A stretch of 64,000 nucleotides of DNA. It comes from Acidimicrobiaceae bacterium (GTDB taxonomy: Bacteria > Actinomycetota > Acidimicrobiia > Acidimicrobiales > Aldehydirespiratoraceae). The notes below the pieces were generated by a model, which did not search any database, had not been told where the DNA came from, and was given only the letters and a program-made list of their open reading frames with translations. Positions 51,907-61,814 of this stretch are shown here, one piece after another (position 1 is the first letter of the stretch; each line of letters begins with the position of its first letter). Location: contig VYFQ01000031.1 of the NCBI GenBank assembly GCA_009842325.1, positions 62,001 through 126,000 on the forward strand, read 5' to 3'. Made by a program: the position numbers and the translations under genes.

Positions 51907-52245
51907 TTGAATATCAGCACTGACAGGCAGGGGGGAGCGTTGATTGCGATGGCTGAGGGTCGCGTCGACGGTGCCAACGCCCTTGAGTTCCATGAAGCAC
52001 TGGAAGCCGCCATCAGCCCGGATGACACCGGGATGGTGCTGGATTTCGAAGGCATCTCCTATATCAGCAGCGCCGGCCTGCGCGTAGTTCTGCTTGTTGC
52101 CAAGACACTCCAGAAGCAGAACGCCAAGATGGCCGTCTGCTCGCTGTCCGATTCGATCCGGGAGATCTTCGAGATCAGCGGGTTCGACAAGATCATCCCG
52201 GTCCACGGCTCGCGCGCCGATGCGCTCGCCGGGGTCGGAGGCTGA
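51907..52245 (+). CDS. STAS-domain anti-sigma factor antagonist-type protein
   Basis: 112 residues. The STAS fold reads MNISTDRQGGALIAMAEGRVDGANALEFHEALEAAI, then VLDFEGISYISSAGLRVVLLVAKTL, with the phosphorylatable serine in YISSAGLR, then DSIREIFEISGFDKIIPVHGSRADALA. It would bind a partner anti-sigma kinase (RsbW type) when unphosphorylated. No RsbW or sigma gene is adjacent. Start TTG at 51907 has GAGGAG 10 nt upstream. Confidence 0.87.
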   Translation: MNISTDRQGGALIAMAEGRVDGANALEFHEALEAAISPDDTGMVLDFEGISYISSAGLRVVLLVAKTLQKQNAKMAVCSLSDSIREIFEISGFDKIIPVHGSRADALAGVGG

Positions 52246-52343
52246 TCACTTCCTGACCTCTCGCTAGGCGACAGGGTTCCCCAGCTCCGTCGAGTTTCTC
52301 TTCACGCGCGCCCGCTCGGCCTCTGAGCGGGTACGTTCTCGCT

Positions 52344-52799
52344 ATGGCTGGCGAGCGCGACCGGCGGCCCCTGACGGTGGCCTGGGACGAGGCGCGGGAA
52401 GTGCTGGTCGTGGTGTTGCTGGCCACCGCGCTGCTGCACGTGGCCGCGCCCATGATCCGGTATGCCGGAATCGATCGTCGCTACCCGTGGTGGGATGACC
52501 TTCACAGCGCTCTCACCAACGTCAACGCCCTGACCGGCCTCCTGCTGGTGGGCGCGGCCGTCGCGGTATGCACCACTCCAGCCTCCGACATGGTCCCCCG
52601 GCTGCGGCAATCGGTCTACTGGGCGTCGGTTGCAGTCGCCCTACTCGGTGTGCTCGCGATCATCAATGTCCTGTCGGTGCCGTCTGCCGGCGACGCGACC
52701 GCGATGCGGCTGGCGGTCGTGGCCTGGCGCCCAGGACCGGCCGTGCTGCTGTCGGGTTGCGCGGCCTGGATGGCTCGGCGAGTAGTGCTCCTCGGCTAG
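52344..52799 (+). CDS. Four-helix membrane protein, unknown function
   Basis: 151 residues. Hydrophobic stretches at about 20-38, 60-75, 88-106 and 125-148 (AREVLVVVLLATALLHVAAP, ALTGLLLVGAAVAVCTT, QSVYWASVAVALLGVLAIINV, LAVVAWRPGPAVLLSGCAAWM). A WWDDLHSALTNVNALTG loop is conserved-looking. No family recognised. TACGTT (52332-52337) is 6 nt before the ATG. It sits between a STAS gene and the second nuo operon, 38 nt before nuoA. Confidence 0.6.
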   Translation: MAGERDRRPLTVAWDEAREVLVVVLLATALLHVAAPMIRYAGIDRRYPWWDDLHSALTNVNALTGLLLVGAAVAVCTTPASDMVPRLRQSVYWASVAVALLGVLAIINVLSVPSAGDATAMRLAVVAWRPGPAVLLSGCAAWMARRVVLLG

Positions 52800-52823
52800 A
52801 GGCCGAGCGGGCTGGCTCGACGG

Positions 52824-52829
52824 TAAGCT
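52824..52829 (+). promoter_or_regulatory. -10 box for the second nuo operon
   Basis: TAAGCT 8 nt before GTG 52838, consistent with a leaderless nuoA mRNA. No clear -35 or operator is visible; the box lies inside the 38-bp gap after the membrane protein gene. Confidence 0.5.
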
Positions 52830-52837
52830 TCCGGCCC

Positions 52838-53203
52838 GTGTCGGAGTTCCTGCGCACCTATCTGACCGTCGGCATATTCGGGGCTCTCGGCGCCGTCATC
52901 GTGGCCGCGCTTCTGGGTGCTGGACGCATCCTGCGACCGTCCCGTCCCACCCCGGCAAAGGTCGAGAACTACGAGTCCGGTGTCGATCCCATCGGGGACA
53001 TGTGGTCGCAGGCCAATATCCGCTACTACGTCTTCGCCCTACTGTTCGTGCTGTTCGACGTGGAGGCCGTCTTCATCTTCCCGTGGGCCGCCCGCCTGGA
53101 GGCCTACGCGCTGTTCGGCCTGGTCGAGATGGCCATCTTCATCTTCATCCTGCTCCTCGGCCTGCTCTATGCCTGGCGCAAGAGAATGCTCAGATGGGTA
53201 TGA
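52838..53203 (+). CDS. nuoA: NADH-quinone oxidoreductase subunit A (second complex)
   Basis: 121 residues, normal length. Marks: [40 protein letters not shown]. Compared with the first copy it lacks the C-terminal extension and differs clearly in sequence, so the two operons are not recent duplicates. GTG 52838. Confidence 0.93.
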   Translation: MSEFLRTYLTVGIFGALGAVIVAALLGAGRILRPSRPTPAKVENYESGVDPIGDMWSQANIRYYVFALLFVLFDVEAVFIFPWAARLEAYALFGLVEMAIFIFILLLGLLYAWRKRMLRWV

Positions 53204-53231
53204 GCGCGCGGAGCTTCGCGGGGGGACCCAG

Positions 53232-53732
53232 ATGGGTCTAGTCGAGTCGGGCAAGGTCCCCAAGCCCCTGTCGACGCTGCTCAACATGAGCCGCAAGTAC
53301 TCGCTGTGGGTGTACCAGTGGGGCCTGGCCTGCTGTGCCATCGAGATGGGGGCGGCTTTCGGCTCGCCCCGCTACGACGTGATGCGCCTTGGCGTGATCC
53401 CCCTGCCGGCCAGCCCGCGACAGGCCGACCTGGTGGTGATCTCGGGCACCGTCACCGACAAGATGGCGCCGTCGGTGCGCCGCCTGTACGAGCAGATGCC
53501 CGACCCCAAGTACGTGATCTCCATGGGGTCGTGCGCCAACTGCGGTGGTCCCTACTGGGACAGCTATTCGGTCACCAAGGGTGTCGATCAGATCATTCCG
53601 GTCGACGTGTACGTGCCCGGCTGCCCGCCCCGACCCGAGGCCCTGCTCGAGGGGATCGTCATGCTCCAGGAGCGCATCCAGAACGAGGACATGGGGGAGC
53701 GCTGGAGGGGTGAGCCGATTGTCATCGACTGA
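53232..53732 (+). CDS. nuoB: NADH-quinone oxidoreductase subunit B (second complex)
   Basis: 166 residues. N2 cluster cysteines: [18 protein letters not shown] and PGCPPRPE. The N-terminus [31 protein letters not shown] is shorter than the first copy. The [16 protein letters not shown] loop has an extra cysteine beside the conserved one. A GGGGGA site precedes ATG 53232. GTG or TTG starts of nuoC overlap its end. Confidence 0.94.
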   Translation: MGLVESGKVPKPLSTLLNMSRKYSLWVYQWGLACCAIEMGAAFGSPRYDVMRLGVIPLPASPRQADLVVISGTVTDKMAPSVRRLYEQMPDPKYVISMGSCANCGGPYWDSYSVTKGVDQIIPVDVYVPGCPPRPEALLEGIVMLQERIQNEDMGERWRGEPIVID

Positions 53733-54414
53733 CACCGTCGAAGCCGGCGCTGATGCCGACGCCGCCAAGAGCGGTGCCGTTGAGGCCGAAGCGCTGCTGG
53801 CCCGCCTGAGCGACGCACTGGGCGACGGCCTTGTCGAGTCGCACACAGACCAGGGCGCGGTCTGGGTGCGGGTGGAGCGCGACGCCTGGGCTGATCTCGC
53901 CCGCTTCCTGAGCGACGAGGAGGGCTTCGGCTTCTTCAGCTTCCTGTCGGCCATCGACTGGATGCCGTCACCGTTCGGCCGCGACATGGACAGCTTCGTG
54001 GACAACGCGCTCGATCCTCCCGAGCCCAAGGAGCCTGCTCCCACCGAGACTGGAGTGGCCGGCGGCGACACCCGCTTCCAGCTGCTGGCCCGGGTCAACG
54101 ACGTGACCTCGGGCCGCTCCATCATCGCCAAGGCAGACCTGCCCGCCGACGATCTGCGCGCTCCCAGCTGGGTGCCCGTCTATCCCGGCGCCGACTGGCA
54201 CGAGCGCGAGGCCTGGGAGATGTTCGGCATCGACTTCGACGGTCACCCCGGGCTGCGCCACATCTACCTTCCCGGCGAGTTCGAGGGTCACCCTCTGCGC
54301 AAGGACTACCCGCTGCTGGCCCGCCGGGTGAAGCCCTGGCCCGGCCTAGTCGACGTCGAGTTGATGCCCGAGACGGACGACGGCGGCGACGCCACCGAGG
54401 GTGCGGCGCCGTGA
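53710..54414 (+). CDS. nuoC: NADH-quinone oxidoreductase subunit C (second complex)
   Basis: 234 residues. The conserved end [43 protein letters not shown] is NuoC. There is an N-terminal stretch ([20 protein letters not shown]) and an internal insertion ([22 protein letters not shown]). GTG 53710 is taken as start; a TTG at 53719 with GGAGGGG 9 nt upstream is an equal alternative. Not fused to nuoD. Confidence 0.92.
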   Translation: MSRLSSTDTVEAGADADAAKSGAVEAEALLARLSDALGDGLVESHTDQGAVWVRVERDAWADLARFLSDEEGFGFFSFLSAIDWMPSPFGRDMDSFVDNALDPPEPKEPAPTETGVAGGDTRFQLLARVNDVTSGRSIIAKADLPADDLRAPSWVPVYPGADWHEREAWEMFGIDFDGHPGLRHIYLPGEFEGHPLRKDYPLLARRVKPWPGLVDVELMPETDDGGDATEGAAP

Positions 54415-55580
54415 CCGTCACCGAGCGCCAGCAACTCAGCTACATCGCCGCGCAGGCCGCCGACGCCCGCGTCAACCTGGAGATCGAGACCGAGGGCATG
54501 ACCCTCAACATCGGTCCCCAGCATCCGGCCACCCACGGCACGCTGCGCATCGTGGCCAAGCTCGACGGCGAGCAGGTGGTGGCGGCCGAGCCGGTCATGG
54601 GTTACATGCACCGGGGCTACGAGAAGCTGGCCGAGGTCCGCACCTACCCGCAGGTCACCACGTTGATCAACCGCATCGACTGGCTGGGCAGCTTCGCCAA
54701 CGAGGTGCCGTTCATCCTGGCCGCCGAGCGGCTCATGGAGGTGGAGGCCCCGCCCCGGGCCCAATGGATCCGCACCGTCCTCTTCGAGCTGAGTCGCATC
54801 GCCAACATCACGCTGTTCCTGGGCGACATGGCGGTGCAGGTGGGGGCCATCACCCCGGTGTTCTTCGCCTTCCGGGACCGCGAGCATGTCCTCAACCAGA
54901 TCGAGGCCGCCACCGGCGGGCGCTTCCATCCCAACTTCGACCGCATCGGCGGCCTCAAGGACGACCTCCCGGCCGGCTGGGTGGCCGAGACCCGCCAGGC
55001 CATGCGCAAGATCCGCGCCTTCTGCGACGAGATCGAGGAGCTGGTCGAGGGCAATGAGATCTTCCAGGCCCGTACTCGCGGCATCGGCGTGATCCCGCCC
55101 GACGTCGGCCTGTCCTACGGGCTTACCGGGGCCAACATCCGGGCTTCCGGGGTGGATTGGGACGTGCGCCGGGACAGCCCGTGCGGGCTGGTCCACGATC
55201 AGGTCGACTGGAAGGTGTGGACCCACCCCGACGGCGACTCGTTCGCCCGGTTCTGGGTGCGCCTGCAGGAGACCCGGGAGGCCACCAAGATCGTCGACCA
55301 GCTGCTTGACGGGATCCCGTCAGGGCCGATCATGGCCAAAGTGCCCGTCATCATCAAGGTGCCGGCCGGCGAGGCCTACGTCGAGACCGAGAACCCTCTG
55401 GGCGTGATGGGCTACTACGTCGTGTCCAAGGGGGACCTGAACCCGTTCCGGGTGAAGATCCGCTCGGCGTCGTTCTCCAACGTCTCAATCACACCGTGGC
55501 TGCTCAGGGGCGTCTACGTACCCGACATCATCACCATCCTGGGGAGCCTCTACTTCATCCTCGGAGACATCGACCGATGA
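54411..55580 (+). CDS. nuoD: NADH-quinone oxidoreductase subunit D (second complex)
   Basis: 389 residues. Marks: LNIGPQHPATHGTLRIVAKLDGEQVVAAEPVMGYMHRGYEKLAEVRTYPQ (quinone loop HPATHG), IRTVLFELSRIANI, and the end [36 protein letters not shown]. No N-terminal extension, unlike the first copy. GTG overlaps the nuoC stop; the stop overlaps nuoH. Confidence 0.94.
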   Translation: MTVTERQQLSYIAAQAADARVNLEIETEGMTLNIGPQHPATHGTLRIVAKLDGEQVVAAEPVMGYMHRGYEKLAEVRTYPQVTTLINRIDWLGSFANEVPFILAAERLMEVEAPPRAQWIRTVLFELSRIANITLFLGDMAVQVGAITPVFFAFRDREHVLNQIEAATGGRFHPNFDRIGGLKDDLPAGWVAETRQAMRKIRAFCDEIEELVEGNEIFQARTRGIGVIPPDVGLSYGLTGANIRASGVDWDVRRDSPCGLVHDQVDWKVWTHPDGDSFARFWVRLQETREATKIVDQLLDGIPSGPIMAKVPVIIKVPAGEAYVETENPLGVMGYYVVSKGDLNPFRVKIRSASFSNVSITPWLLRGVYVPDIITILGSLYFILGDIDR

Positions 55581-56608
55581 TTGGCGTGCTTTCGGAGCTG
55601 TCGTACTGGCAGGTCACCTCGATCCGGGTGGTGGCCGGACTGGTGGCCGTGCTGCTGGTGGCGGGCACGCTGGTCTACGCCCACCTGTTCAAGATGGTGA
55701 GCTTCATGCAGAGCCGGCTGGGCCCCATGGAGGCCGGCCCCTACGGCTCCCTCCAGCTCATGGCGGAGATCGGCAAGTTCCTCCAGAAGGAGGACATCGT
55801 CCCCCGCCGGGCCGACCGCTTCGTGTTCAAGGCGGCCCCGTTCGTAGTCCTGACCTCCACATTCCTGCTGCTCGTTGTGCTGCCGGGCGGCCCCGACGCC
55901 TGGTTCATCTCCAACGACCTGGGGATCTACCTGGCCATGGCCGTCAGCTCCGTGTCGGTGATCGGCATCCTCATGGCCGGCTGGGGCTCGGCCTCCAAGT
56001 ACTCGCTGCTCGGCGGGCTCAGAGCCACCGGCCAGCTCATCGCCTATGAACTGCCGCTGCTGCTGGCGGTGGTCGGCGTGGTCATCCAGGCCGAGACCAT
56101 GAACCTGCAGGAGATCGTGCTGGCTCAAGCCAACGGCGAGATCTTCGGCTGGGGGGTGATCGGCAACCCGTTCATCATCACCCAGTTCGCCGGTTTCGCC
56201 ATCTTCATGATCGCCATGCAGGCCGAGCTGACCCAGACCCCCTTCGACATGCCGGTGGCCGAGTCGGAGCTCGTGACCGGATACATGACCGAGTACTCGG
56301 GCCTGCGGTTCCTGCTGTTCTTCATCGGCGAGTTCGCCACCGCGGGCGTGTTCTCGGCCATCGCCGCGGTGCTTTTCCTGGGTGGCTGGTACGTGCCCGG
56401 CCTCGATCCGGCCGACAACCTCTTCAACGTGATCGGACCGCTGGTGCTGTTCGGCAAGGTGGTGCTACTGACGTTCCTGGTCTTCTGGGTCCGGTTCACC
56501 TTCCCACGCTTACGCGAGGACCAACTCCAGCGTCTGGCCTGGAAGTTCCTGGTACCGCTGGCGCTGGCCAACATCGTGGTCACCGGCGTGCTCAAGGTGG
56601 TGGTGTGA
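55577..56608 (+). CDS. nuoH: NADH-quinone oxidoreductase subunit H (second complex)
   Basis: 343 residues. Marks: [81 protein letters not shown], and [26 protein letters not shown]. Because nuoE, nuoF and nuoG are missing, nuoH follows nuoD directly with an ATGA overlap, so the gap is an original arrangement and not a sequence break. Confidence 0.94.
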   Translation: MIGVLSELSYWQVTSIRVVAGLVAVLLVAGTLVYAHLFKMVSFMQSRLGPMEAGPYGSLQLMAEIGKFLQKEDIVPRRADRFVFKAAPFVVLTSTFLLLVVLPGGPDAWFISNDLGIYLAMAVSSVSVIGILMAGWGSASKYSLLGGLRATGQLIAYELPLLLAVVGVVIQAETMNLQEIVLAQANGEIFGWGVIGNPFIITQFAGFAIFMIAMQAELTQTPFDMPVAESELVTGYMTEYSGLRFLLFFIGEFATAGVFSAIAAVLFLGGWYVPGLDPADNLFNVIGPLVLFGKVVLLTFLVFWVRFTFPRLREDQLQRLAWKFLVPLALANIVVTGVLKVVV

Positions 56609-57150
56609 TGGGCCTAGTACCCGGACTGGTCAAGGGGCTGAAGGTCACCGGCTCGACGGTGGTGCGGACAGTGTTCCCGAAGCGTGGCGTGCGCACGCTG
56701 GTGCCCGCTCCGACCAAGGGCGCGGCCACCGTGCAGTACCCCCACGTCAAGGAGGCGCCGCCCACCCGGGCCCGGGGCGTGATCGCCCTGCACGAGGGCA
56801 ACTGCACGGCCTGCATGCTGTGCGCCCGCGAGTGCCCGGACTGGTGCATCTACATCGAGGGCCATAAGGAGAAGGCGCCCCCCCGCCGTGCCGGCGGCAA
56901 GCCCCGCCAGGTCAACATCCTCGACCGCTTCGACATCGACTACGCGCTGTGCATGTTCTGCGGCATCTGCGTCGACGTGTGCCCCTTCGAAGCGCTGTTC
57001 TGGAGCCCCGAATACGAGTTCTCCGAACCCCGCATCGCTGATCTGCTCCATGACATGTCGCGCCTGTCGGAGTGGATGGAGACCGTGCCCGAGTTCGAGG
57101 ACTACGAGTCGGGGTCGGTGGCCAAGAAGCTGAAGGTGCCGCCGACATGA
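56608..57150 (+). CDS. nuoI: NADH-quinone oxidoreductase subunit I (second complex)
   Basis: 180 residues. Clusters: [18 protein letters not shown] and [16 protein letters not shown]. An Arg/Gly-rich loop ([19 protein letters not shown]) separates them. In a complex without NuoG and NuoF, NuoI is the outermost cluster subunit and the probable docking site for an electron donor such as ferredoxin. ATG 56608 overlaps the nuoH stop. Confidence 0.93.
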   Translation: MGLVPGLVKGLKVTGSTVVRTVFPKRGVRTLVPAPTKGAATVQYPHVKEAPPTRARGVIALHEGNCTACMLCARECPDWCIYIEGHKEKAPPRRAGGKPRQVNILDRFDIDYALCMFCGICVDVCPFEALFWSPEYEFSEPRIADLLHDMSRLSEWMETVPEFEDYESGSVAKKLKVPPT

Positions 57151-57686
57151 CGCCGGCGGGCGTGCTCGCTGCGAGCGCCGCGAGCGGCGACCTATTCGTC
57201 GCGCAGAACGTATTCTTCGGCGTGATCGCGCTGGTGATGATCGTGTCTGCGATCCGGTGCGTGACCACCCGCAACGTTGTGCACGCCGCCCTTTGGCTGG
57301 TGCTGGTGCTGGCCGGCGCGGCGGCCCAGTTCATCCTGCTGGGCTCGGAGTTCGTGGCTGTCACCCAGGTGCTCGTCTACATCGGCGCCATCATCGTGCT
57401 GTTCCTGTTCGGGATCATGCTCACCAAGGCCTCGATGGGCGACGACGACTCGGTGGCGGGCGAGAAGCGGCTCATGGCCGGCCTGGTGGCCGTGCTGCTG
57501 GCCGTGGTGATGGGCATCGCACTCGTCGACAGCTACTCCGACACCCGGGTTGTGATCGACGAGCCGCAGCGCTTCGCCGCGGTGTCCGACGCCATCTTCA
57601 GCCAGTACATAGTTGCCTTCGAGGCGGTGTCGGTGCTGCTGCTGGCCGCCCTGATCGGCGCCATCGTCGTGGCCCGCAAGGAGTAG
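57147..57686 (+). CDS. nuoJ: NADH-quinone oxidoreductase subunit J (second complex)
   Basis: 179 residues. Marks: [59 protein letters not shown]. Overlaps nuoI by 4 nt and lies 9 nt before nuoK. Confidence 0.93.
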   Translation: MTPAGVLAASAASGDLFVAQNVFFGVIALVMIVSAIRCVTTRNVVHAALWLVLVLAGAAAQFILLGSEFVAVTQVLVYIGAIIVLFLFGIMLTKASMGDDDSVAGEKRLMAGLVAVLLAVVMGIALVDSYSDTRVVIDEPQRFAAVSDAIFSQYIVAFEAVSVLLLAALIGAIVVARKE

Positions 57687-57695
57687 GGGCCGGCC

Positions 57696-57995
57696 GTGAT
57701 CCTCAACCAGTTCCTCCTGCTCGCCGCGATCCTGTTCTGCATCGGCGTGTACGGCGTGCTGGCCCGCCGCAACGGGATCATGGTCCTGATGTCGGTCGAG
57801 ATCATCCTCAACTCGGTGAACATCAACCTGGTGGCATTCGGGGCCTTCCGCGACCATGTGGCCGGCGAGGTGTTCGCCCTGTTCGTGATCGCAGTGGCCG
57901 CGGCCGAGGTGGGCATCGGCCTGGCCATCGTCCTGCTGATCTACCGCAACCGACGAAGCATCGACCTCACCGAGGCCGATCTGCTCAAGGGCTGA
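57696..57995 (+). CDS. nuoK: NADH-quinone oxidoreductase subunit K (second complex)
   Basis: 99 residues, three helices. Marks: [35 protein letters not shown] and [21 protein letters not shown] (membrane glutamates). GTG 57696. Confidence 0.93.
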   Translation: MILNQFLLLAAILFCIGVYGVLARRNGIMVLMSVEIILNSVNINLVAFGAFRDHVAGEVFALFVIAVAAAEVGIGLAIVLLIYRNRRSIDLTEADLLKG

Positions 57996-58008
57996 AGGAC
58001 TGCCAGCC

Positions 58009-60180
58009 GTGAACGTGCTCGCCGCCGCGCTCGCCGCCGCCGAGGAGACTGTCGCCTACGGGCCCAGCTCAGTCGACAGCGCCGGCTTCTTCCTCGACTT
58101 CGCCTGGCTGGTGCCGCTGCTGCCCGCCCTGTCGTTCGCGGGGATCCTGCTGTTCGGCAAGCGGCTGCCCCGCAAGGGATCCGAGCTCGGGGTCGCCGCG
58201 GTGGCCGGCTCGTTCGTGCTGTCGGTGGGGGCGGCGATCACCTGGATCGGCCATCGCGACGAGGCCCACGAGGGCGTCCAGGCCGTGCACCGCACGGTGG
58301 GCTGGCTCGACTGGGGCGGCATCACCTACGACGCGGGCATCCTGCTCGACGGCCTGTCGGTGATGATGCTGTTCGTGGTGACCGCGGTGTCGCTGCTGGT
58401 GCACATCTACAGCACCGACTACGTGGCCGGCGACGCCCGCTACACCCACTTCTTCGCCTTCCTGAGCCTGTTCACCGCAGCGATGCTGTTCTTCGTCCTC
58501 AGCGACAACCTGCTGCAGATGATCGTCGGCTGGGAGCTGGTCGGCGTGTGCTCCTTCGTGCTGATCGGGCACTGGTGGGAGGACAAGGCCAACTCCGACG
58601 CCGCCCTCAAGGCGTTCTTCACCAACCGGGTCGGCGACATCGGCCTGCTGGTGGGCGTGTCGATCCTGTTCTTCGCCGCGGGCCGCACCTTCGACACCCT
58701 CACCCTGTCCGAGCGCATCAACGCGGGGGAGGTGAGCCACACCGCCCTGGTGGTGGCGTCGCTGTGCCTGCTGGCCGCGGTGATGTCCAAGTCGGGCCAG
58801 TTCATCCTGCACACCTGGCTGCCCGATGCCATGGCCGGGCCCACGCCGGTGTCGGCGCTGATCCACGCCGCCACCATGGTCGTGGCCGGGATCTTCATGG
58901 TGGCCCGCCTCTACCCGGTGTTCTGGGAGGGGATGTCGATCGCCGGCTCCAGCATCAACGTGCTGGCCCTGGTCGGCGCGGTCACGCTGCTGTTCGGCGG
59001 GCTGCTGGCCTTCACCCAGAACGACATCAAGAAGGTGCTGGCCTACTCCACCGTCAGCCAGCTCGGCTACATGGTGATGGCCCTCGGGGTGGGCGCCTGG
59101 ACCGCGGCCATGTTCCACCTGTTCACCCACGCCTTCTTCAAGGCGTGCCTGTTCCTGGGGTCGGGCTCGGTGAGCCACGCGGTGCACAGCTTCGACATGA
59201 AGACCGACATGGGCGGGCTCCGCAAGGTCATGCCCCACACCTACCGCACGTTCCTGGTGGCCACAGTGGCCCTGATGGGACTGCCCCCGCTGGCCGGCTT
59301 CTGGTCCAAGGACGAGATCCTTGCCGGCACCGGCGGCTGGGGCCTGTTCGGCGGCACCCACGGCAACGGCAACTACACCCTCATGCTGGTGATGGGCATG
59401 GTGGGCGCGGCGGTGACCGCGGCCTACATGACCAGGGTCGTGTACCTCACCTTCTTCGGCACGTACCGGGGCCACGGCCATCCCCACGAGTCGGGGCCCC
59501 GCATCCTGGTGCCGCTGTACGTTCTGGCCTTCTTCGCGGTGGTGGCCGGGCTGTTCAACATGCCCAAGGGCTTCCAGCTGTGGCCCGAGGCGTGGCAGGA
59601 GCGCTTCGGCCACTACGTAGAGCCGGTGGCGGCCTACTTCCCGGCCATCGGCCACGCCAAGCCGAGCTGGTCGCTGGCCGTCGTCTCGGTGCTGGTGGCC
59701 CTCATCGGTGCGGGCCTGGCCTGGCGCTACTACTTCAAGGGCGTGCAGCAGCGCTCGGAGGCCGCGGGGAAGCAGCTGACCGAGATCGACGACGGGCCGG
59801 TCTCGCGGGGCGGGCTGCCCCGGGCGGTCCACACCGCGCTGGTCAACAAGTACTACTTCGATCACCTCTACACCGACGTGATCGTCAAGGCGGTCAAGGG
59901 TCCGCTGGCCAAGGCCACCTACTGGTCCAACCAGCGGGTCATCGACGGCGTCGTCAACGAGGCCGGCCGCCAGTCGGTGGCCGCGGGTCGCGCCGTGTAC
60001 GACCACATCGACCAGACCCTCATCGACAGGGTCATCGTGGACGGCTCGGGCCGGGCCTCCGACAGCGCCGGCGAGAACCTCAGAGGCATGCAGACCGGCA
60101 AGGTCCAGCAGTACGCCGCCATCCTCTTCGCAGCCGCGACCATCCTCGCCGGCGTGTTCATGCTCATCCTTTCGCTGTGA
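58009..60180 (+). CDS. nuoL: NADH-quinone oxidoreductase subunit L (second complex)
   Basis: 723 residues, about 100 longer than the first copy, mainly at the C-terminus. Marks: GWELVGVCSFVLIGHWWEDKANSDAALKAFFTNRVGD, SKSGQFILHTWLPDAMAGPTPVSALIHAATMVVAGIFMV, and AYSTVSQLGYMVMALG. The C-terminal region (GLPRAVHTALVNKYYFDHLYTDVIVKAVKGPLAKATYW) is the lateral helix and its anchor. GTG 58009. Confidence 0.95.
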   Translation: MNVLAAALAAAEETVAYGPSSVDSAGFFLDFAWLVPLLPALSFAGILLFGKRLPRKGSELGVAAVAGSFVLSVGAAITWIGHRDEAHEGVQAVHRTVGWLDWGGITYDAGILLDGLSVMMLFVVTAVSLLVHIYSTDYVAGDARYTHFFAFLSLFTAAMLFFVLSDNLLQMIVGWELVGVCSFVLIGHWWEDKANSDAALKAFFTNRVGDIGLLVGVSILFFAAGRTFDTLTLSERINAGEVSHTALVVASLCLLAAVMSKSGQFILHTWLPDAMAGPTPVSALIHAATMVVAGIFMVARLYPVFWEGMSIAGSSINVLALVGAVTLLFGGLLAFTQNDIKKVLAYSTVSQLGYMVMALGVGAWTAAMFHLFTHAFFKACLFLGSGSVSHAVHSFDMKTDMGGLRKVMPHTYRTFLVATVALMGLPPLAGFWSKDEILAGTGGWGLFGGTHGNGNYTLMLVMGMVGAAVTAAYMTRVVYLTFFGTYRGHGHPHESGPRILVPLYVLAFFAVVAGLFNMPKGFQLWPEAWQERFGHYVEPVAAYFPAIGHAKPSWSLAVVSVLVALIGAGLAWRYYFKGVQQRSEAAGKQLTEIDDGPVSRGGLPRAVHTALVNKYYFDHLYTDVIVKAVKGPLAKATYWSNQRVIDGVVNEAGRQSVAAGRAVYDHIDQTLIDRVIVDGSGRASDSAGENLRGMQTGKVQQYAAILFAAATILAGVFMLILSL

Positions 60181-60194
60181 AACCCAAGGCCGTG

Positions 60195-60239
60195 ATCCCC
60201 CAGAACGCAATCCCCCAGAACGCAATCCCCCAGTACCCA
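60195..60239. repeat. Three tandem 15-bp repeats between nuoL and nuoM
   Basis: ATCCCCCAGAACGCA at 60195-60209 and 60210-60224, and a third copy differing at two positions near its 3' end at 60225-60239. They make up more than half of the 79-bp gap between nuoL and nuoM of the second operon. Confidence 0.8.
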
Positions 60240-60259
60240 GGAGCTTCGAGGACCTAGTT

Positions 60260-61807
60260 ATGACCGACTTTCTCAACGATTGGGGCCTCACCCTGGTCAC
60301 CTTCGTCCCGCTGGCCGGGGCGCTGGTGCTGATGGCCGTCCCCGCCGCCGAGGAGAAGGCTCTCAAGCAGTTGGCCCTGCTGTCGTCGCTGCTGGCGATG
60401 GTGATCGGCGGCCTGCTGCTGATCGACTTCGACTACAGCAACGCCGGCGCCCTGCAGTATGTGGTCGACGCCCGCTGGATCGAGGTGATCAACAGCCGCT
60501 ACATCCTCGGCCTCGACGGGATCTCTCTGCCGCTGATGGCCCTGACGCTGGTGGTGGTGCCGCTGTGCGTCATCTACTCGTGGGACCACATACCCGAGCC
60601 CGGCAACCCCAAGGCGTTCTTCGTTCTCATGCTCATCCTCGAGACGGGCATGGTGGGCACGTTCGTGGCCCAGGACCTGATCCTGTTCTTCGTGTTCTTC
60701 GAGGTCGTGCTGCTGCCCATGTTCTTCATGATCGCGGTGTGGGGCGGCGAGAACCGGCGCTACGCCTCGATCAAGTTCTTCCTGTTCACGCTGTTCGGCT
60801 CGGCGCTGATGTTGCTGTCGTTCCTGGCGCTGTTCTTCCTGTCGACCGATCCGGCCACCGGCGAGTCGCTGCGCACCTTCGACATGCGGGTCCTGTCCGA
60901 CGTGGCCGGCGCGGGCATCCTGAGCGCGACCCAGATCTGGATTTTCGCCGGCATGTTCATCGGCTTCGGGGTGAAGGTGCCGATGTTCCCGTTCCACACC
61001 TGGCTTCCCGACGCCCATACCGAGGCGCCCACGGTGGGCTCGGTGATCCTGGCCGCCATCCTGTTGAAGCTCGGCACCTACGGGTTCGTGCGCATCGCGG
61101 TGCCCATGCTCCCCGAGGGTGCGGAGGCGTGGGCCCCATGGATCGGCCTGCTGGCCGTGATCGGCATCATCTACGGCGCGCTGGGATGCCTGGCCCAGAC
61201 CGACATGAAGCGCCTGATCGCCTTCTCGTCGGTGGCCCACATGGGCTTCGTGATGCTCGGGATCGCCACCCTCACCGACTTCGGGATCAACGCCGCCATC
61301 TTCGGGATGGTCGCCCACGGGATCATCACCGGGATGCTGTTCTTCCTGGCCGGCTCGGTGAAGGAGCGCTACCACACCCTCGAGATCCGCCGGCTCGGCG
61401 GGATGCTGGTCCAGGCCCCCCGCATGGGCTGGATCCTGGGGTTCTGCTCGATGGCATCGCTGGGCCTGCCCGGCCTGGCCGGCTTCTGGGGCGAGTTCCC
61501 CGCCATCCTGTCGGCCTACTCGCCCGCCGAGGGCCTGCCGGTCGAGACGTTCCGGACCTACATGGTGGTGGCCGCGGTGGGCACCGTGCTGGCCGCGGGC
61601 TACCTGCTGTGGCTGCTGCAGCGCACCGCCATGGGCTCGCCCAGAGAGGAGTTCGCCAACAGCGACGACATCGTCGACGTGACCCGCACCGAGTGGATCG
61701 CCTGGGCGCCCCTGCTGGTCGGGATCCTGCTGTTCGGCCTCGTGCCGGGACTGATCTTCGACGTGACCGACCCGGCCGTGGTCGGCCTGCTGGCGACCGG
61801 AGGCTGA
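60260..61807 (+). CDS. nuoM: NADH-quinone oxidoreductase subunit M (second complex)
   Basis: 515 residues. Marks: RYILGLDGISLPLMALTLVVVPLCVIYSWDHIP, VFFEVVLLPMFFMIAVWGGENRRYASIKFFLFTLFGSALMLL, KVPMFPFHTWLPDAHTEAPTVGSVILAAILLKLGTYGFVRI and FSSVAHMGFVMLGIA. Proton-pumping subunit. Confidence 0.95.
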   Translation: MTDFLNDWGLTLVTFVPLAGALVLMAVPAAEEKALKQLALLSSLLAMVIGGLLLIDFDYSNAGALQYVVDARWIEVINSRYILGLDGISLPLMALTLVVVPLCVIYSWDHIPEPGNPKAFFVLMLILETGMVGTFVAQDLILFFVFFEVVLLPMFFMIAVWGGENRRYASIKFFLFTLFGSALMLLSFLALFFLSTDPATGESLRTFDMRVLSDVAGAGILSATQIWIFAGMFIGFGVKVPMFPFHTWLPDAHTEAPTVGSVILAAILLKLGTYGFVRIAVPMLPEGAEAWAPWIGLLAVIGIIYGALGCLAQTDMKRLIAFSSVAHMGFVMLGIATLTDFGINAAIFGMVAHGIITGMLFFLAGSVKERYHTLEIRRLGGMLVQAPRMGWILGFCSMASLGLPGLAGFWGEFPAILSAYSPAEGLPVETFRTYMVVAAVGTVLAAGYLLWLLQRTAMGSPREEFANSDDIVDVTRTEWIAWAPLLVGILLFGLVPGLIFDVTDPAVVGLLATGG

Positions 61808-61814
61808 TGCCCTG

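Noticed and set aside
58069..60366. A 765-codon open frame on the minus strand opposite nuoL2
   Set aside because: Composition (His, Arg, Gln, Gly-rich) and lack of any family match the antisense shadow of a GC-rich coding gene; nuoL on the plus strand is clear.
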